From NCBI GenBank assembly GCA_949775045.1, contig OX459108.1, forward strand, positions 15,963,763 to 16,027,762: DNA of 64,000 nucleotides, in the 5' to 3' direction. The stretch comes from Metridium senile. Lineage: Eukaryota > Cnidaria > Anthozoa > Actiniaria > Metridiidae. Positions 13,301-29,459 of the stretch are shown here, one piece after another. Numbering within the stretch: the first letter of the stretch is position 1; each line of letters starts with the position of its first letter. The notes beneath the pieces are model-generated. The model ran no database searches. It was not told the DNA's origin and saw only the letters and a list, made by a program, of their open reading frames with translations. The translations under genes were made by a program, and so were the position numbers.

Positions 13301-16300
13301 TTATAAGGAGTTAGTAGGTTGGAGATGTAGTCTGGAGCTATGCCATTCAGGGCCTTGTAGGTAATAAGTAGGATCTTGTAGTTAATTCTTAATTTAATAG
13401 GTAGCCAGTGAAGTTTTCGAAGTATTGGAGTAATATGTTCTGATTTCTTGGATCTGTTTACAAGTCTAGCTGCAGTGTTCTGTATTCGCTGTAGTTTAGA
13501 AATTTCAGTGTCAGGGAGGCCAAATAAGATGCTGTTGCAGGAATCAAGTCGGGAGGTTATAAACGCATGCACTAGTTTTTCGCAGTGTTCTTGATTTAGA
13601 TAGTTTCGAATTCTGCCAATGTTGCGGATTGCGAAGGATGCTGCTTTACAGGTGTTGTTAATATGTGTATTCATTTTGAGGTGACTGTCTAAGGCGATGC
13701 CAAGGTCCCGGGCAAGTGATGATGATAACAATGACACTGATGATGATAATGATGATAGTGATGATGATAACGATGACACTGATGATGATAATGATGACAC
13801 TGATGATGATAACGATGACACTGATGATGATAATGATGACAGTGATGATGATAACGATGACACTGATGATGATAATGATGACAGTGATGATGATAACGAT
13901 GACACTGATGATGATAATAATAATAATAATAATAACAAACTTTATTTAAATACGGTTACTCAATTCAACTTTACAAAAATTTGAAAAGCTGGTCTCCCTA
14001 GAGGCCGTAATATATAAATATAACAATATGATTAAAAAACTTCGTAAAAACATTATTAACTATGCTAATGATTATTGAATAGATATGTGGTAAATTTGCT
14101 AGCGTTAGTGTTGTCGATCTACTATTGAAAATCATACTTTTCAAGTTCCTTGTTAAAGGATTTTAAAGTTTCTTGCTCTTTTATTCTGTTTGGAAGCGAA
14201 TTCCATAACTTTGCTCCAGTGAAAGCAAAACTGGTTTTGTAATAATCAGTTCTGACTTTAGGTAATTGGAGGTCTTTAATAGATCCTCGCAATCCGTATG
14301 TCTTAGATGATTGTTTTTTCGAAAACATATCAATGAGATATGGGGGCGCTAGCCCATTGACAACCTTAAACATCATGATTGCCTTTTGTTTTAATCTCCT
14401 TTGATATAGTTTCTTCCAGTTTAGTTGCTTGAACATATCATTGGTCCTTACCGTGAGGTAAGGAGAACCAGTGATTATTCGTGCTGCCCGATTATGTAAA
14501 ATCTGCAGCTTATTCGTTAACGTCGCATCGATGCCATCCCACACTAGACTACAATAATCAAAGTAAGGCTCAATAGTTGCCTTGTAGACTTTGATCATGT
14601 TATCACGGTTGATTAATGACTTGATGCTTTTTAACGTACATAAGCCAATAGTAACTTTTTTTATAATGCTCTCTATTTGGCTTTTCCAATTTAGGTGTTC
14701 ATCAATTATAACACCGAGGCATTTTGTTTCGTTGCACCGTTTTAACGGAACTCCATCAATGGCCAGATTCATGCTAACTGTGTCATTAGTAGATAGCCTT
14801 TGCCTTGACCCAATTAGCATGAATTCTGATTTGAGAACGTTAAGGGTAAGTTTATTGGCACGCAGCCATAGTGCTACCTGATCAAGGTCGCTTTTCATCT
14901 GATTTTTAAGAGCAGGGGTGTCGCAGTCAGAGAAGGTCAATGTCGTGTCATCGGCATATAGTCTGGGAGTACTGTAGTCAAGGCAATTGGGTAGATCGTT
15001 GATATAAATAAGAAATAATACGGATCCTAAAATTGCACCTTGGGGTACTCCATGTGTCAGAGAACGTGTCGTAGACAGAGTTCCATTAGCTGCGCACCGC
15101 TGTTGCCTATTTGTTAAAAAAGATGAGAACCATTTAGTTGAGTCGGGGTCGAACCCATAGCTCTTGAGCTTCATGAGCAGAACGTTATGATCAACGGTGT
15201 CGAAAGCTTTTTGAAGGTCAAGAAATACGGCGCCGTTGATCATTTTTCTGTCAATATTGAAACTCCAGTCATTAGTCAGATCTAAAAGTGCTGTTAAGGT
15301 TGAGTGAATGGATCTGAAGCCTGACTGGTGAGCGTCTATTAAGTTGTTATGATTTAGATATTCGGTAAGCTGTTCGAAAATTACTTTTTCAAAAATGCGA
15401 GCAATCGTAGGAGTGATGGAAATCGGTCTGTAGTTATTCGCATCATCACGGTCTCCAGATTTGAATATAGGACAGACCTTGGCAATTTTAAACTCACATG
15501 GAAAAGTGTTTGTTTTTAAAGATAGATTAAAAAGATTTGTCAGCGATCGGTATATGTATGGCGCGGCAATTTTTAACAAATTATTTGGAATACCATCAAG
15601 ACCAATAGCTTTCGAGACATCGAGAGTCTGTAGAAGTTTGAAGACTCTTTCAGGGTTTATCATAACAAAAGTGAAAACTGAGTTAACGGGCCTAATAAAA
15701 CAAAGAGGATCCGTATTAATAGACATGTTAACATTGTTGTCAATTTTGGAGGCAAGCTTTGAAGCTATTTCAGAAAAGTGTATATTTAAGACTTCGGCAA
15801 TCTGATTTGAGTCAGTCGTCAATTTAGCGACGGACGGGGATTCTTTGATTTCCCGAATCTCAGTGCTTTTAGATTTTTTCCCTCTTATGTCATTCAAAGT
15901 TTTCCAAGTCTTTCTAGAATTATCAGAAAACTTTGCTATTTGGTCTCGATAATATTTCTTTTTAGTTTTAGCTACTTGCTTATTTGTACTGTTTTTACAT
16001 TTCTTATACTTTGACCAATCCTGGGCGAGATTAGTCTGCGATGCTTTTTTTTTCAAAAAGTCTCTTTCATGCATTTTACTTTTAATCTCAGGGGTGATCC
16101 AAGGTGACGGCTTGTTTCTAATTTTGAGTCTTATTCGAGGAGCATGTTTATCAACAATATTGATAATGATGACAGTGATGGTGATAACGATGACAGTGAT
16201 GATGATAATGATGACACTAATGATGATAATGATAACAGTGATGATGATAACGATGACTCTGATGATGATAGCGATGACAGTGATGTTGATAGTAACGGTG

Positions 16301-18122
16301 ACCCTGATGATGATAATGATGACAGTGATGATGATAACGATGACACTGATGATGATAATGATGACAGTGATGATGATAATGATGACACTGATGATGATAA
16401 TGATGACACTGATGATGATAATGATGACAGTGATGATGATAACGATGACACTGATGATGATAATGATGACAGTGATGGTGATAACGATGACAGTGATGAT
16501 GATAACGATGACACTGATGATGATAATGATGACTCTGATGATGATAGTGATGACACTGATGATGATAGTAACGGTGACCCTGATGATGATAATGACTTAT
16601 CACGATAAAAAGCAATGATAATCATGACAGGATGATGATAAAGATGAATGATAAAGAAAATATTGGCGGTTATTGATAATGATGACAGTGATAACAATGA
16701 CGACTGTTGTGGTGATGATGATGATGACAGTCATGTAAATAATGATAACAATAACAACAACAATAAGCATGATATCAGTGATATGAATAATGATTCTTGC
16801 CTTAGTTTGTCGACCTGTCGTTTAGCCTCCAGTCTCTTAGTCTTAAAGACATGTCTAAAGCAGTGCATAAATTGTATATACGTGGTTGGTCCTACACTAA
16901 TCCTGCCCAATGCCATAACATCTGACTGATGTTTCAGGGTGATACGCTCCAGTAGCAGGTTTTTAGACAGGGTGGATTCAGCATCATCATCACCTGACGA
17001 AGCTGTTCTTAGTGTACTATCCCCCCCTGACCATGGAATTTGATGACACTCTCGTAACACATGACCGTGAATGGTGGAGAGACTGGATACTACTTTTTGT
17101 CTGTAATAAAAACATGATCTTCATTAGATGTAATATCAGCCCTCTATTAGATATGATCCTCATTAGATGTAATATCAGCCCTCTATTAGATATGATCTTC
17201 ATTAGATGTAATATCAGCCCTCTATTAGATATATACATGGTGCTAACATACCTTGGTTGCTCATCAATACCATCCAGTATTTGATGTTTGGCCAGGTAAT
17301 GAGATGCTTCACCTTCCAGGGCATACTGTGGCCAGTCCTTGACCCAGTCGGCCTGACAACCATACAGAATACCAGGGAAATACTTGGACTCATCTCGCAA
17401 TAGATTGTGGGTAGGTGGAAGACAAAGTACCACGTGTAGGTTAGCCTTGACACGTGTAATAAAAAACTTCATTGGATCGGCCAGGAAACTGGAAAACTTG
17501 CGCTTAATAGCTGGCATAAGTGCCTACAAGACAAAAGTTAGGATAAAATTATCAACATTATGAAGGAGAGGTAACGAAGGTTAACTATGAACATACTTGA
17601 AGTAAGTTATGATGACATTATCAACATTATGAAGGAGAGGTAACGAAGGCTAACTATTAACATACTTGAAGTAAGCTTTCCAGTTCATCTTCTGAGAACA
17701 AAGGAGGATATTCACCACAGATAAGTAAACTGTTAAGAGCATCCAGGTACGAGTCATCCTTGAGATCTGCGGCCTGTGATAATAACAACAGGTTACTTGT
17801 GATTATAACAACATGCTATTTGCAATTGTGATAACATATCATGCTACTTGTGATAACATATCATGCTACTTGTGATTACATATCATGCTACTTGTGATAA
17901 CATATCATGCTACTTGTGATAACATATCATGCTACTTGTGATAACATATCATGCTACTTGTGATAATGGCAATGGTGATCTCATAACAATTCATGATAAT
18001 TGTGACTTACAACCATGACAATGACCACATAGATGATGATGATGACAGATGATAATGGATAATGACGATCATGTTGATGATGATGATTACAAATAATGAT
18101 AGTGGTGATGATGATGATGGTG

Positions 18123-18154
<32 letters not shown>

Positions 18155-18207
18155 GATGGTTATGATGATGATGATGGTGATGATGATGATGATGATGATG
18201 GTGATGG

Positions 18208-18238
<31 letters not shown>

Positions 18239-18251
18239 GATGGTTATGATG

Positions 18252-18319
<68 letters not shown>

Positions 18320-18395
18320 GATGATGGTGGTGATGATGATGATGATGGTTATGATGATGATGATGGTGATGATGGTAATGATGATGATGGTGATG

Positions 18396-18427
<32 letters not shown>

Positions 18428-18518
18428 GGTTATGATGATGATGATGGTGATGATGATGATGGTGATGATGATGATGGTGATGATGATGATGATGGTTATG
18501 ATGATGATGATGGTGATG

Positions 18519-18550
<32 letters not shown>

Positions 18551-21500
18551 GATGATGATGATGATGGTGATGGTGATGATGATGATGAAAGTTTTATATT
18601 TTTACCGTGAATAAAACAGTAGTAGTCTTGCCATCACATCCAGCCTGTCTGACAGCAGCACGTAGGCCATCAAGGAAGGTGTTAGGATATGAACAGTCAA
18701 TTGGATGGATGTGATACTCCAGCATATACAGGGCAAGACGAGCTAATGATGCTAGGTGGGTCCCAATAGCTCCAACAAGTAACACGTTACCCCTACACAT
18801 ACACAATGTTTGATTAGCTACATTAGATTAGTATTTATCAGTAGAGATAATCTGTCCAACTGATGCATTATGTAATTATACATTAAAATATACAATATGC
18901 ATTAAAGTTGTGTTTACCTGTTTTTATAGCTGAGTATTCTGTGTATTCGTACCACGTGATACATGACATGTGTGGACACCATCAGGTCCAGTCCCTCACT
19001 GTACTCATCATTATACCGCTGCAAGTATGTCTGCAGGCGTTGATCAACCTCGTTGATATCATTGATAACTTGTAAAGTACTCTAAAACCATTTAGGATAA
19101 GATAAATCGATAGTCAGTGTACAGTGCAAAAGGTAGGAGAAAGAGGTAGGAGGAGAAAGAGGGGGTAGGAGAGGGGGTAGGAGAGGGGGAGGGTGATAGA
19201 TACCAACCTTTGGAGCTGATGTTCTTGACTGGGTGACGGGACGGGATGAATATGACGTGGTTTCTGATGGAAACGTGATAAACAATGGCGGTGGACTATT
19301 GGCAGGAAGTGCTGGGAAATACTAAACAAAAATAAAAGTTAATCACAAATAAAAACTGTGATCTACTACCAGGAAAAACAACAGTCCTTCATCACTGAAA
19401 TAACCAAGCTTTGAATGGCAAATGAAATGCTTCCTGAATCATTAACACGTTTATCTCCATATTGCTGGAAATGCATGCATACATACTTCTTTCAGGATGT
19501 TCTTGAGGTTCTTGTCAAACCATTTCATATCTGAAGACCTTGTGATTCTGTCCTTGAACACTCTTAACACTTCATGTTGCCATAACAACGCCATGTAGTC
19601 ATCATCAGCTCGCATTTCTTCAGAACAGCTTTTGAGACCCTGAACAGATATATAATTGTAATCATCAGTTGTTATAATCACCATCACCACAACCACCCCC
19701 ATTCTCACCACAAACACGATAATCACCACCGCCATTCTCACCACCATACCATTGTCATGATCATACCATCAATTTCCAATGGATATAGGTAGTTTATGAT
19801 TTGAAGTTCATTTGAGTTACCTGGAAAACCCTGGTAATATCTCGTAGGTTAAACTGGTAATGGTATCGTCCAGGTGTGGGTGATGGTCTTAAGACATCTT
19901 GTATGGTTGTCATTAGTACACACGATCCTCTGACTATCTGTTCATGTAGTTCTTGTTGAAGACCCATTCCTTGATTTTGAGCCATGTTAGCCTATTGGGT
20001 AATCAATACACCCTATGTTAGTAACTGTACCATTGTTATCATTAGCCTATTGGGTAATCAATACACCCTATGTTATTAGCTGTGCCATTATCAATACACC
20101 CTATGTTAGTAACTGTACCATTGTTATCATTAGCCTATTGGGTAATCAATACACCCTATGTTGGTAACTGTACCATTGTCATCATTATTATTATCATCAT
20201 CATCATCACCACTATAATCATGTATCTTTGTTTATATCTTCATCAACATCATCATTATAACCGTTGATATTATTATCAGTATTACTGTCATCATTATCAT
20301 TTTATCATCATCATCATTATCGTTGTATCATATCATTGCATTCAAAGCTAATGAGTGTCAAACTTTACCTCCAGAACACAGTTGACGATAGTAAACAAAG
20401 AATCAGGAGAAAGCGATGGCAGATGGAAAACTGCAAAATGACGCTGAAATTAAAAACAGTAATTAGTATCGCATTGTTGGAGGAGCTTAGCATGTAACCA
20501 TGGTACAAACCTTGAGTCGTTCTGGTATGTCATGATTTCTGTTGTTAGTTCTTGCAGACACTGTCATGGCTGTTGTCAGTACCACTCCCTCTAAGACACG
20601 CCGATCAAATGGCTTTCTGGTATTGAACAACAGTTCCTGGTCTAGTATCTGTCGCAACAGCTGAAACAAAACAATATAACATTTAGTTACTTGACATGCA
20701 AGTATATGTACAAGTAACTTGTGTTGCTAGTCACACAATTGCTTGTCATGTAACGATGTAAAGGTTTAGTCACAGAATGATGTGGTCATGCCATATATAA
20801 TACACCAGTCACACAACTACTCTTGCAGTTCCTAAGAATGTCACTATGTGTATGTCATACAACCATTATTTGTTTGCTGCTAACCTCATTAACTTCTTGG
20901 ACGCCATGTTGATCTTGTTCTGGTATATTGAGATCATCAATAAAGATGTTCAATGCTTTCCCCCTCTTGGCTCCATAAACAAAACCTACCAAGACCAATA
21001 AAGAACCTAAGTTAGAGCAGTAGCAGAGACCTTGATGGATATGATATAATATTGTACCTTGATGGATATGATATAATATTGTACCTTGATGGATATGATA
21101 TAACTATATTGTACCTTGTCGGTGATGTATATTGTTCTCTACAAACTGCTGTAATGAGACAGCTTTGGATGTTCCACTGAATACATACTGTTTGACAATG
21201 TGATTCTTGTCTTCTGTAAAAACAAAGCAGGTATTATCAGTACAGTAAAAGTGTGATGATATTTACACTAGTATATAAATAGATATATAGCAATGATATA
21301 AAGCTGAGCAGGTACCTTGTGTATGATGATATAGGTTATATACACTAGTATATAAATAGATATATAGCAATGATATAAAGCTGAGCAGGTACCTTGTGTA
21401 TGATGATATAGGTTATTTACACTAGTATATAAATAGATATATAGCAATGATATAAAGCTGAGCAGGTACCTTGTGTATGATGATATAGGTTATATACACT

Positions 21501-24500
21501 AGTATATAAATAGATATATAGCAATGATATAAAGCTGAGCAGGTACCTTGTGTATGATGATATAGGTTATATACACTAGTATATAAATAGATATATAGCA
21601 ATGATATAAAGCTGAGCAGGTACCTTGTGTATGATGATATAGGTTATATACACTAGTATATAAATAGATATATAGCAATGATATAAAGCTGAGCAGGTAC
21701 CTTGTGTATGATGATATAGGTTATATACACTAGTATATAAATAGATATATAGCAATGATATAAAGCTGAGCAGGTACCTTGTGTATGATGATATAGGTTA
21801 TATACACTAGTATATAAATAGATATATAGCAATGATATAAAGCTGAGCAGGTACCTTGTGTATGATGATATAGGTTATATACACTACTATCTAAATGAAT
21901 ATATAGCAATATAATGATATGGTACCTTGTTTGTTTAAGAAGTCATTAATTAGTGATGTCTTGCCGCAGCCATTAGGACCTGTTAATAAGATGTTTCTGC
22001 CTGATGCACTGGCTAGTTCCATGAACATCCTTGTACGTACCTGCAACAACACTATTTAGACTAGACAAAGTATGATGACTACCATTATCAAGTAGAATTA
22101 TCCATACATGGTCTATGTAGAGATTGTATGTACCTGCAACAACACTATTTAGACTAGACAAAGTATGATGACTACCATTATCAAGTAGAATTATCCATAC
22201 ATGGTCTATATAGAGTTTGTATGTACCTGCAACAACACTATTTAGACTAGACAAAATATGATGACTACCATGTCAAAGTGTATAATATAGAGATTACGTA
22301 CCGTGTCTGCAGTCTCTACGAATACTTCACCCAGTAAATCAGCTGCATCAAGGTAACTAAGATCAGGTACTCTGTACATCAACAACATACAACAATTACC
22401 GATATAGTTTACTGATATAGTTTACTGAGATAGTTTACTGGCTGATTGATTGATTAGTTGACTAATTGATTTATTTGTTGATTGATTGATTGACTGGCTG
22501 ATTGATTGATTGATTAGTTGTCAGATTGATTGATTGATTGATTGATTAGTTGTCAGATTGATTGATTGCTTGGTTGGTTGATTAATTGATTGGTTGGTTC
22601 ATTGATTGATTGACTGCTTGAGTTATTGATGATATATGGGCTAAAGATGATGATGATGGTGATGAGTTATTGATGGGCTGGTTGATTGGTTGATTGGTTA
22701 ATTGGTCAATTAATTGATTGATTGGTTGGTTGATTGATTGATGGGCTGATAAATTGGCTATCATATAAGGCATGTTTAGTGTTCTTACTTGGATTGCCAT
22801 GTGTCCCATTCTCCAGATTCATCAACATAGTAGTCAAACACAGATATCTCTTGGTCATAGTCTGGTAAACTAAAAACAAAGACACAATAGTAGTCAAACA
22901 CAGATATCTCTTGGTCATAGTCTGGTAAACTAAAAACAAAGACACAATAGTAGTCAAACACAGATATCTCTTGGTCATAGTCTGGTAAACTAAAAACAAA
23001 GACACAATATAGTAGTCAAACACAGATATCTCTTGGTCATAGTCTGGTAAACTAAAAACAAAGACACAATAGTATCTCATTGTAGATGCAACTAGAATGT
23101 AACAACCACTTGCAACAACACCTAAGAGAACGTTACTCATTCGAAGATGAAGGCATGCATAAAAACAGATAAAATATGATTGTGCACATCATGTACTTAC
23201 GCAGTAGTAAGAGATAACAGAATCTCACTAAACTTCTTTCTGTCATGATCATCAAGATGGCAGCCAAATGACCAAATAAGAGAGAAGAGAAACAGACGCT
23301 CAATGTGCAGATCACCACCAATGTCAGTGTTACCCTGGCAACCAAATAAACAACACGGAACTTAATAAAAGCGTAACTAGAACTAGAAAAGTAACAAGAA
23401 GCCTGCTTTTTTATCAAAGTGTTAAACAGTGATGAAACAACACAAATCTGACCAAATAAAAGTATCTAAACATCTTTAAGGTTTTATGTACCCTGCAAGC
23501 AGAGGGATAGTGTAAAATCTATTTGTTCCACTGCTTATTATCATATAGAATATATAAGATGTAATACATACCTCAATAAGAGACTTGACCATGGACAAAC
23601 AAGTACTGAACAAACCAACCTCACACACCTTGATGTACGGCCTGTAATATACAATATCAGTAAGACATGTGGGATAGTGTACTCACTGAGCATGTGCAGT
23701 AAAAATGACATACCTTGCTTCAAATCGAATGAACTGTGATATTGCATCCACTGTTTTAGTGAAAGCTCGCTGTAGACACTGTTAATAATAAGAGAAAACA
23801 CAAATTTTAATATAACTATCTATACCACTATTAGTCAGTAGATTAACTTACATGGGCTTCCTGTGGTGGTCGGTTTGTTAACCACGCCTCAGCTATTGGT
23901 CTCCAACCAAGTACACTCTCATCCATCAGTACTATAGCCTACAAGATAACAATACAATACAATACAGTATACATCCATCAGTACTATAGCCTACAAGATA
24001 ACAACAATACAATACAGTATACATCCATCAGTACTATAGCCTACAAGATAACAACAATACAATACAGTATACATCCATCAGTACTATAGCCTACAAGATA
24101 ACAACAATACAATACAGTATACATCCATCAGTACTATAGCCTACAAGATAACAACAATACAATACAGTATACATCCATCAGTACTATAGCTTACAAGATG
24201 ATGAACACGATGGTAAAAGTACAAAAATGAATGACATATAGAAGTATAGAGAGCAACATGCTTTGACTGCAAGCTTACCGTACGTGCAACAGTAGCAGGG
24301 GATGCATGGCTGATATCATCAGTCTCAAACAACAGCTTGACATGTTCTGATAAATACAACCTTTCACCATTCAACAAGTTGAGGTACTACAGGAAGGAAA
24401 CAAACAATACATCAACAATATGGCATTATCATCATTACAGGCATCATCATCATCATTGTAGTCATCATCATCATTATTGTAGTCATCATCATCATTGATA

Positions 24501-27500
24501 GTAATAATTAATAATTTAATAATTTAATATTTATATTGCGCAGGTTTCATGGGTAGATGCTCACCCGCGCATTACAATATTACAAAACGAAAGCTATACA
24601 TGATATTACTAAAATTAATACAAACAGTAAGATAGAATAAAATATAGTAAGATAGAATAAAATATTTACATTTTTATAAGGTTATATATAAACTTGACAT
24701 AATAATAAATAGCTAATGCTGGTAAAAATATTTTTAGAATGCTTTCCTAAAAAAATGTGTCTTTAATAGCTTTTTAAAATGATCAACGGTCTTTGCTTTA
24801 CGAATTTCATTGGGTATAGAGTTCCATAACATGGGTGCTGCTGATACAAACGCACGGTCACCCAAGGTCTTTAATGTTTTTACTGATGGTGGTTTAAGTA
24901 AGAGCTCGTCATTAGATCGTAGATGATATCGAGATGGAATTCGTATATTAACAAGTTCATGTATATAAGATGGCGTCAGTCTGTGGATGGCTTTATATGT
25001 TATGAGCAATATCTTGAAGTCTATCCTAAATTTAACTGGGAGCCAGTGTAATTCTTTAAGAACAGGGGTGATATGATCAAAGCGTTGAATGTTGCAGATG
25101 AGTCGCGCAGCTGTATTTTGCACTCTCTGTAGTTTCTGTAGTTGAGTTTGAGGTGTTCCATAAAGCAGGCTGTTGCAATAGTCAATGCGGCTGGTTACTA
25201 AAGCGTTTACCAGGGTCTTTGTACTTTCATGATCCAAAAATCTCCTAATTTTCCTGATACTATGAAGGTGGTAGAAAGCAGCTTTACATACTTTATTAAT
25301 GTGAGTGGCCATACTGAGCTGAGAGTCAAACCAGCATCCCAAGTTCCTGACTTCACTAAGTGGCGTTAGTTGGGCGTTTCCTACACGAAGGGTGTCGATG
25401 CTGACTTTGGCAAGCTGTTGTCTTGTACCAATAATGATGAATTCCGACTTATCGTCGTTAAGTTTAAGCTTGTCTGTGATCATCCATTTCTTGATTTCGT
25501 CGATAGCACTTTGCATAGCTATGACTGCAGAGTCTTGATCAGCGGTGTCATCTGGCTTAAATGCAAGGTATAGTTGCGTGTCGTCTGCGTAGGCGTGAGC
25601 GTTGGGGAGGTGATCTTTTAGTATGCTAAATAATTTGCTCACATATAGTATAAATATCAGAGGGCCTAGGCACGAACCCTGTGGAACCCCGTACTTCAAG
25701 TCAAACTGCTTTGATGTTGCTCCATTAACTGATACAAACTGTGAACGATTGTTTAAGTATGATGCAAACCATGAATGAGCTGAACCTGTGACACCAAATG
25801 TTGAGTAAAGACGATCAAGAAGGATTGTGTGATCGACGGTGTCAAAAGCGGAGCTAAGATCTAACAGGACCAACAATGTTACATGCTGTTTGTTCATATT
25901 CATTAAAATGTCGTTCTTGACTCGGAGAAGAGCCGTCTCAGTGCTGTGACGTTTGCGATATGAAGATTGTTCATTGGGATAGAGTTCGTTTGCCATACAG
26001 TGTTCATGGGTCTGATTAAACACAACCCTCTCAGTGAGCTTTGACATAAACGTGAGATTACTTATCGGGCGTAGGTTCTTGAATAAAGGCTCTGACCCAG
26101 GCTTCTTAAGCCGCGGACGAACATCAGCTTGTTTCCATTGATCTGGAAATGTGCCCAACTCGAGTGACAGATTGATCATTCTCGTGATGACAGGGAGAAG
26201 AACATCCAGACAATCAAGTACTAGAGGAGTGGGCATTGGGTCTAGTGAGCACGACTTCCTGCTTGACTTGTTAATGAGTTCCCTAACGGCTTGATCATCA
26301 AGTGGACAAAAGCTTACGAGATTTTTTCTGCAATCGGTTGTGACAGCGCACGGTGCATTATCAGAGTTGTCATTAGAGGCAGTGACAGAGTCAAGGTCGG
26401 AGCGTACACGCTCGATCTTACTTACGAAGTAGTGACCAATGTCATTGGCCAGGGCAGTAGAGTCACGATAATCAGGAAACGTAAGATCTGCTTTAGGCGC
26501 AAGAAGAGACTTGGCAGTTTTGAAAAGTTTCCCTTGGTCACCAGCGTGTTCAGATATGAGGTCGGTGTAAAACTGACGGCGTGCTTTTTTCATGACGAAT
26601 GTTGCGTGGTTCTTTTTTGCTTTATAGGCTAAAAAGTCGCAATGTAATTTGGCCCGTCGCCATTTTTTCTCGGCCTTTCTTCGTTGGCGCTTGGCGACCT
26701 TAATCTCCTCAGTAAACCAGGGAACTGTTGGTCTTTTGACTACTGTTTTTTCAATTAAAGGTGCGTGACGTTCCAAAGTTGAAGATAGACACGTGTCATA
26801 GCACTTGACAAGGTCATCAAGCTCTAACGTTTCAAAGTTCTTGCAAAGAGGTGTGGCTGATAGGTCATTCTTTAAATTTCCAATATCTATAGATTTCAGT
26901 TTTCTATATGATATGCGAGACTTTGTGAAGGAGGGTTTGTCCAGCGCAAGAGAACAGAACACAGGCATGTGATCCGAGAACAAAGAATCCGCCCAGGGCA
27001 CGGTGTGTATAAAGCTATCACTTTGTCGGGTCATAATTAGATCAAGAGTGTTTCCACTAATGTGGGTTGGGACATTCACATGTTGTTGTAGTCCAGTACT
27101 CTCAAGTAGGGCTAGCAGTCGTATAGCATCAGGATCATCGATGCAGTTCACATGTATGTTGAAGTCGCCGGTAATCAGTAGTGGTTCCATACTGAGAGTT
27201 ATAGACTCCAAAAGGTCCGCAAACTCAGTTAGAAACACATTGGTTGTAACAGGATGAGCTTCTGAGTATGGAGGTCTGTAAATGATAAATAGACGAGTTT
27301 GCTGAGAACCACATTTAATTATCCACTCCGAAAATTCAAATGAACGTAGCTCGGTGGCCTCGACTTTGACGGCGTGAAGAGAATCACGATAGAGTAGACC
27401 AGTCCCGCCACCACGACGCTCGTTTCTTCCGTGATCGGCAAATTTGTAGCCCGGAGGGCAGATCTGAGCCCTTACCGCACAGTCATGAGAGTCAAGCCAC

Positions 27501-29426
27501 GTCTCAGTAACAGCGAGCAAGTCTGGTTTCCTTTCGCACACAAAGTCCGTGAATTCTGCAATCTTGTTTCTTAGAGAACGAGCGTTGAGAAGACACAGTG
27601 AGAATAAATTAGATGTTGACACAACATTTTGTGGTAAACAGTCGATGTTACGTAAGGTTCTTACGTTCCGTGATTGATTTGTTGACGTAAATAATAAATT
27701 TACTGACTTTACGTCTGTATGTCTGGGTTTACTGTCTTTATTTCTTTTGGTTATTCGTGTGGGAATTGCTAGATAAGTTCCATCAGGGCCAGGCATCGGA
27801 TGAATATCACCGCTAAGTATGATAGTCCTTGCCAAGAAATTAAATGTTGCGTCAGAGTTGTTGTAATAAGAAACTCTAGCCTTCAACCATCTTTTTTTCT
27901 TGATTGTGAATTTGCATGTTCGAGAACAATTAATAGAACAATAGCCATAGTTTGTGTACACAAAGGAAAATCCAGGGTCATTGTTTCCGAGCTCCAGCGA
28001 AGCAACACCATTGATAATTATGCAAGAAGTTAGCTTTGAAATCCATGAGGTCTTACAGCAAAAACTCTGTATTTCGCCAAGTATCCGCGTTGTTTCCAAT
28101 CGAAAAACATGTCGAGGTATCCGCGTTGTGTCAATGGATCGTCCAGTAAATAAAGTAGGTGGTAATAAGCATCTTTCAAGCAGCAAAAGAGCCAAAAGTA
28201 GAGAGCGAAAAATTCCGTGTCTGCACATGTTGAAGAGTCATAGTCATCATCATCATCATTGTAGTCATCATCATCATTGATAGTCATCATCATCATCATT
28301 GTAGTCATCATCATTGTAGTCATCATCATTATAGTCATCATCATCATCATTGTAATCATCATCATTATTGTAGTCATCATCATCATTTTAGTAGTCAGCA
28401 TCATCATTATTGTAGTCATCATCATTGTAGTCATCATCATCATTATTGTCATCACCATCATCATTATTGTAGTCATCATCATCATTGTAGTCATCATCAT
28501 CATCATTGTAGTCATCATCATCATTATTGTAGTCATCATCATCATCATTGTAATCATCATCATCATCATTGTAGTCATCATCATCATTATTGTAGTCACC
28601 ATCATCATTATTGTAGTCATCATCATCATTATTGTAGTCATCATCATCATCATTGTAGTCATCATCATCATTGTAGTCATCATCATCATCATTGTAGTCA
28701 TCATCATCATTATTGTAATCATCATCATCATTGTAGTCATCATCATCATTGTAGTCATCACCATTATTGTAGTCATCACCATTATTGTAGTCATCATCAT
28801 CATTGTAGTCATCATCATCATTGTAGTCATCATCATTATTGTAGTCATCATCATCATCATTGTAGTCATCATCATCATTGTAGTCATCATCATCATTATT
28901 GTAGTCATCATCATCATCATTGTAGTCATCATCATCATCATTGTAGTCATCATCATCATCATTGTAGTCATCATCATCATTATTGTAGTCATCATCATCA
29001 TTATTGTAGTCAGCATCATCATTATTGTAGTCAGCATCATCATTATTGTAGTCATCATCATCATTGTAGTCATCATCATCATCATTGTAGTCATCATCAT
29101 CATTATTGTAGTCATCATCATCATTATTGTAGTCATCATCATCATTATTGTAGTCATCATCATCATTATTGTAGTCAGCATCATCATCATTGTAGTCATC
29201 ACCATTATTGTAGTCATCATCATCATTGTAGTCATCATCATCATTGTAGTCATCATCATTATTGTAGTCATCATCATCATCATTGTAGTCATCATCATCA
29301 TTGTAGTCATCATCATCATTATTGTAGTCATCATCATCATTATTGTAGTCAGCATCATCATTATTGTAGTCATCATCATCATTGTAGTCATCCTCATCAT
29401 TGTTGTTGACTTCATCATCATTGTTG

Positions 29427-29459
<33 letters not shown>

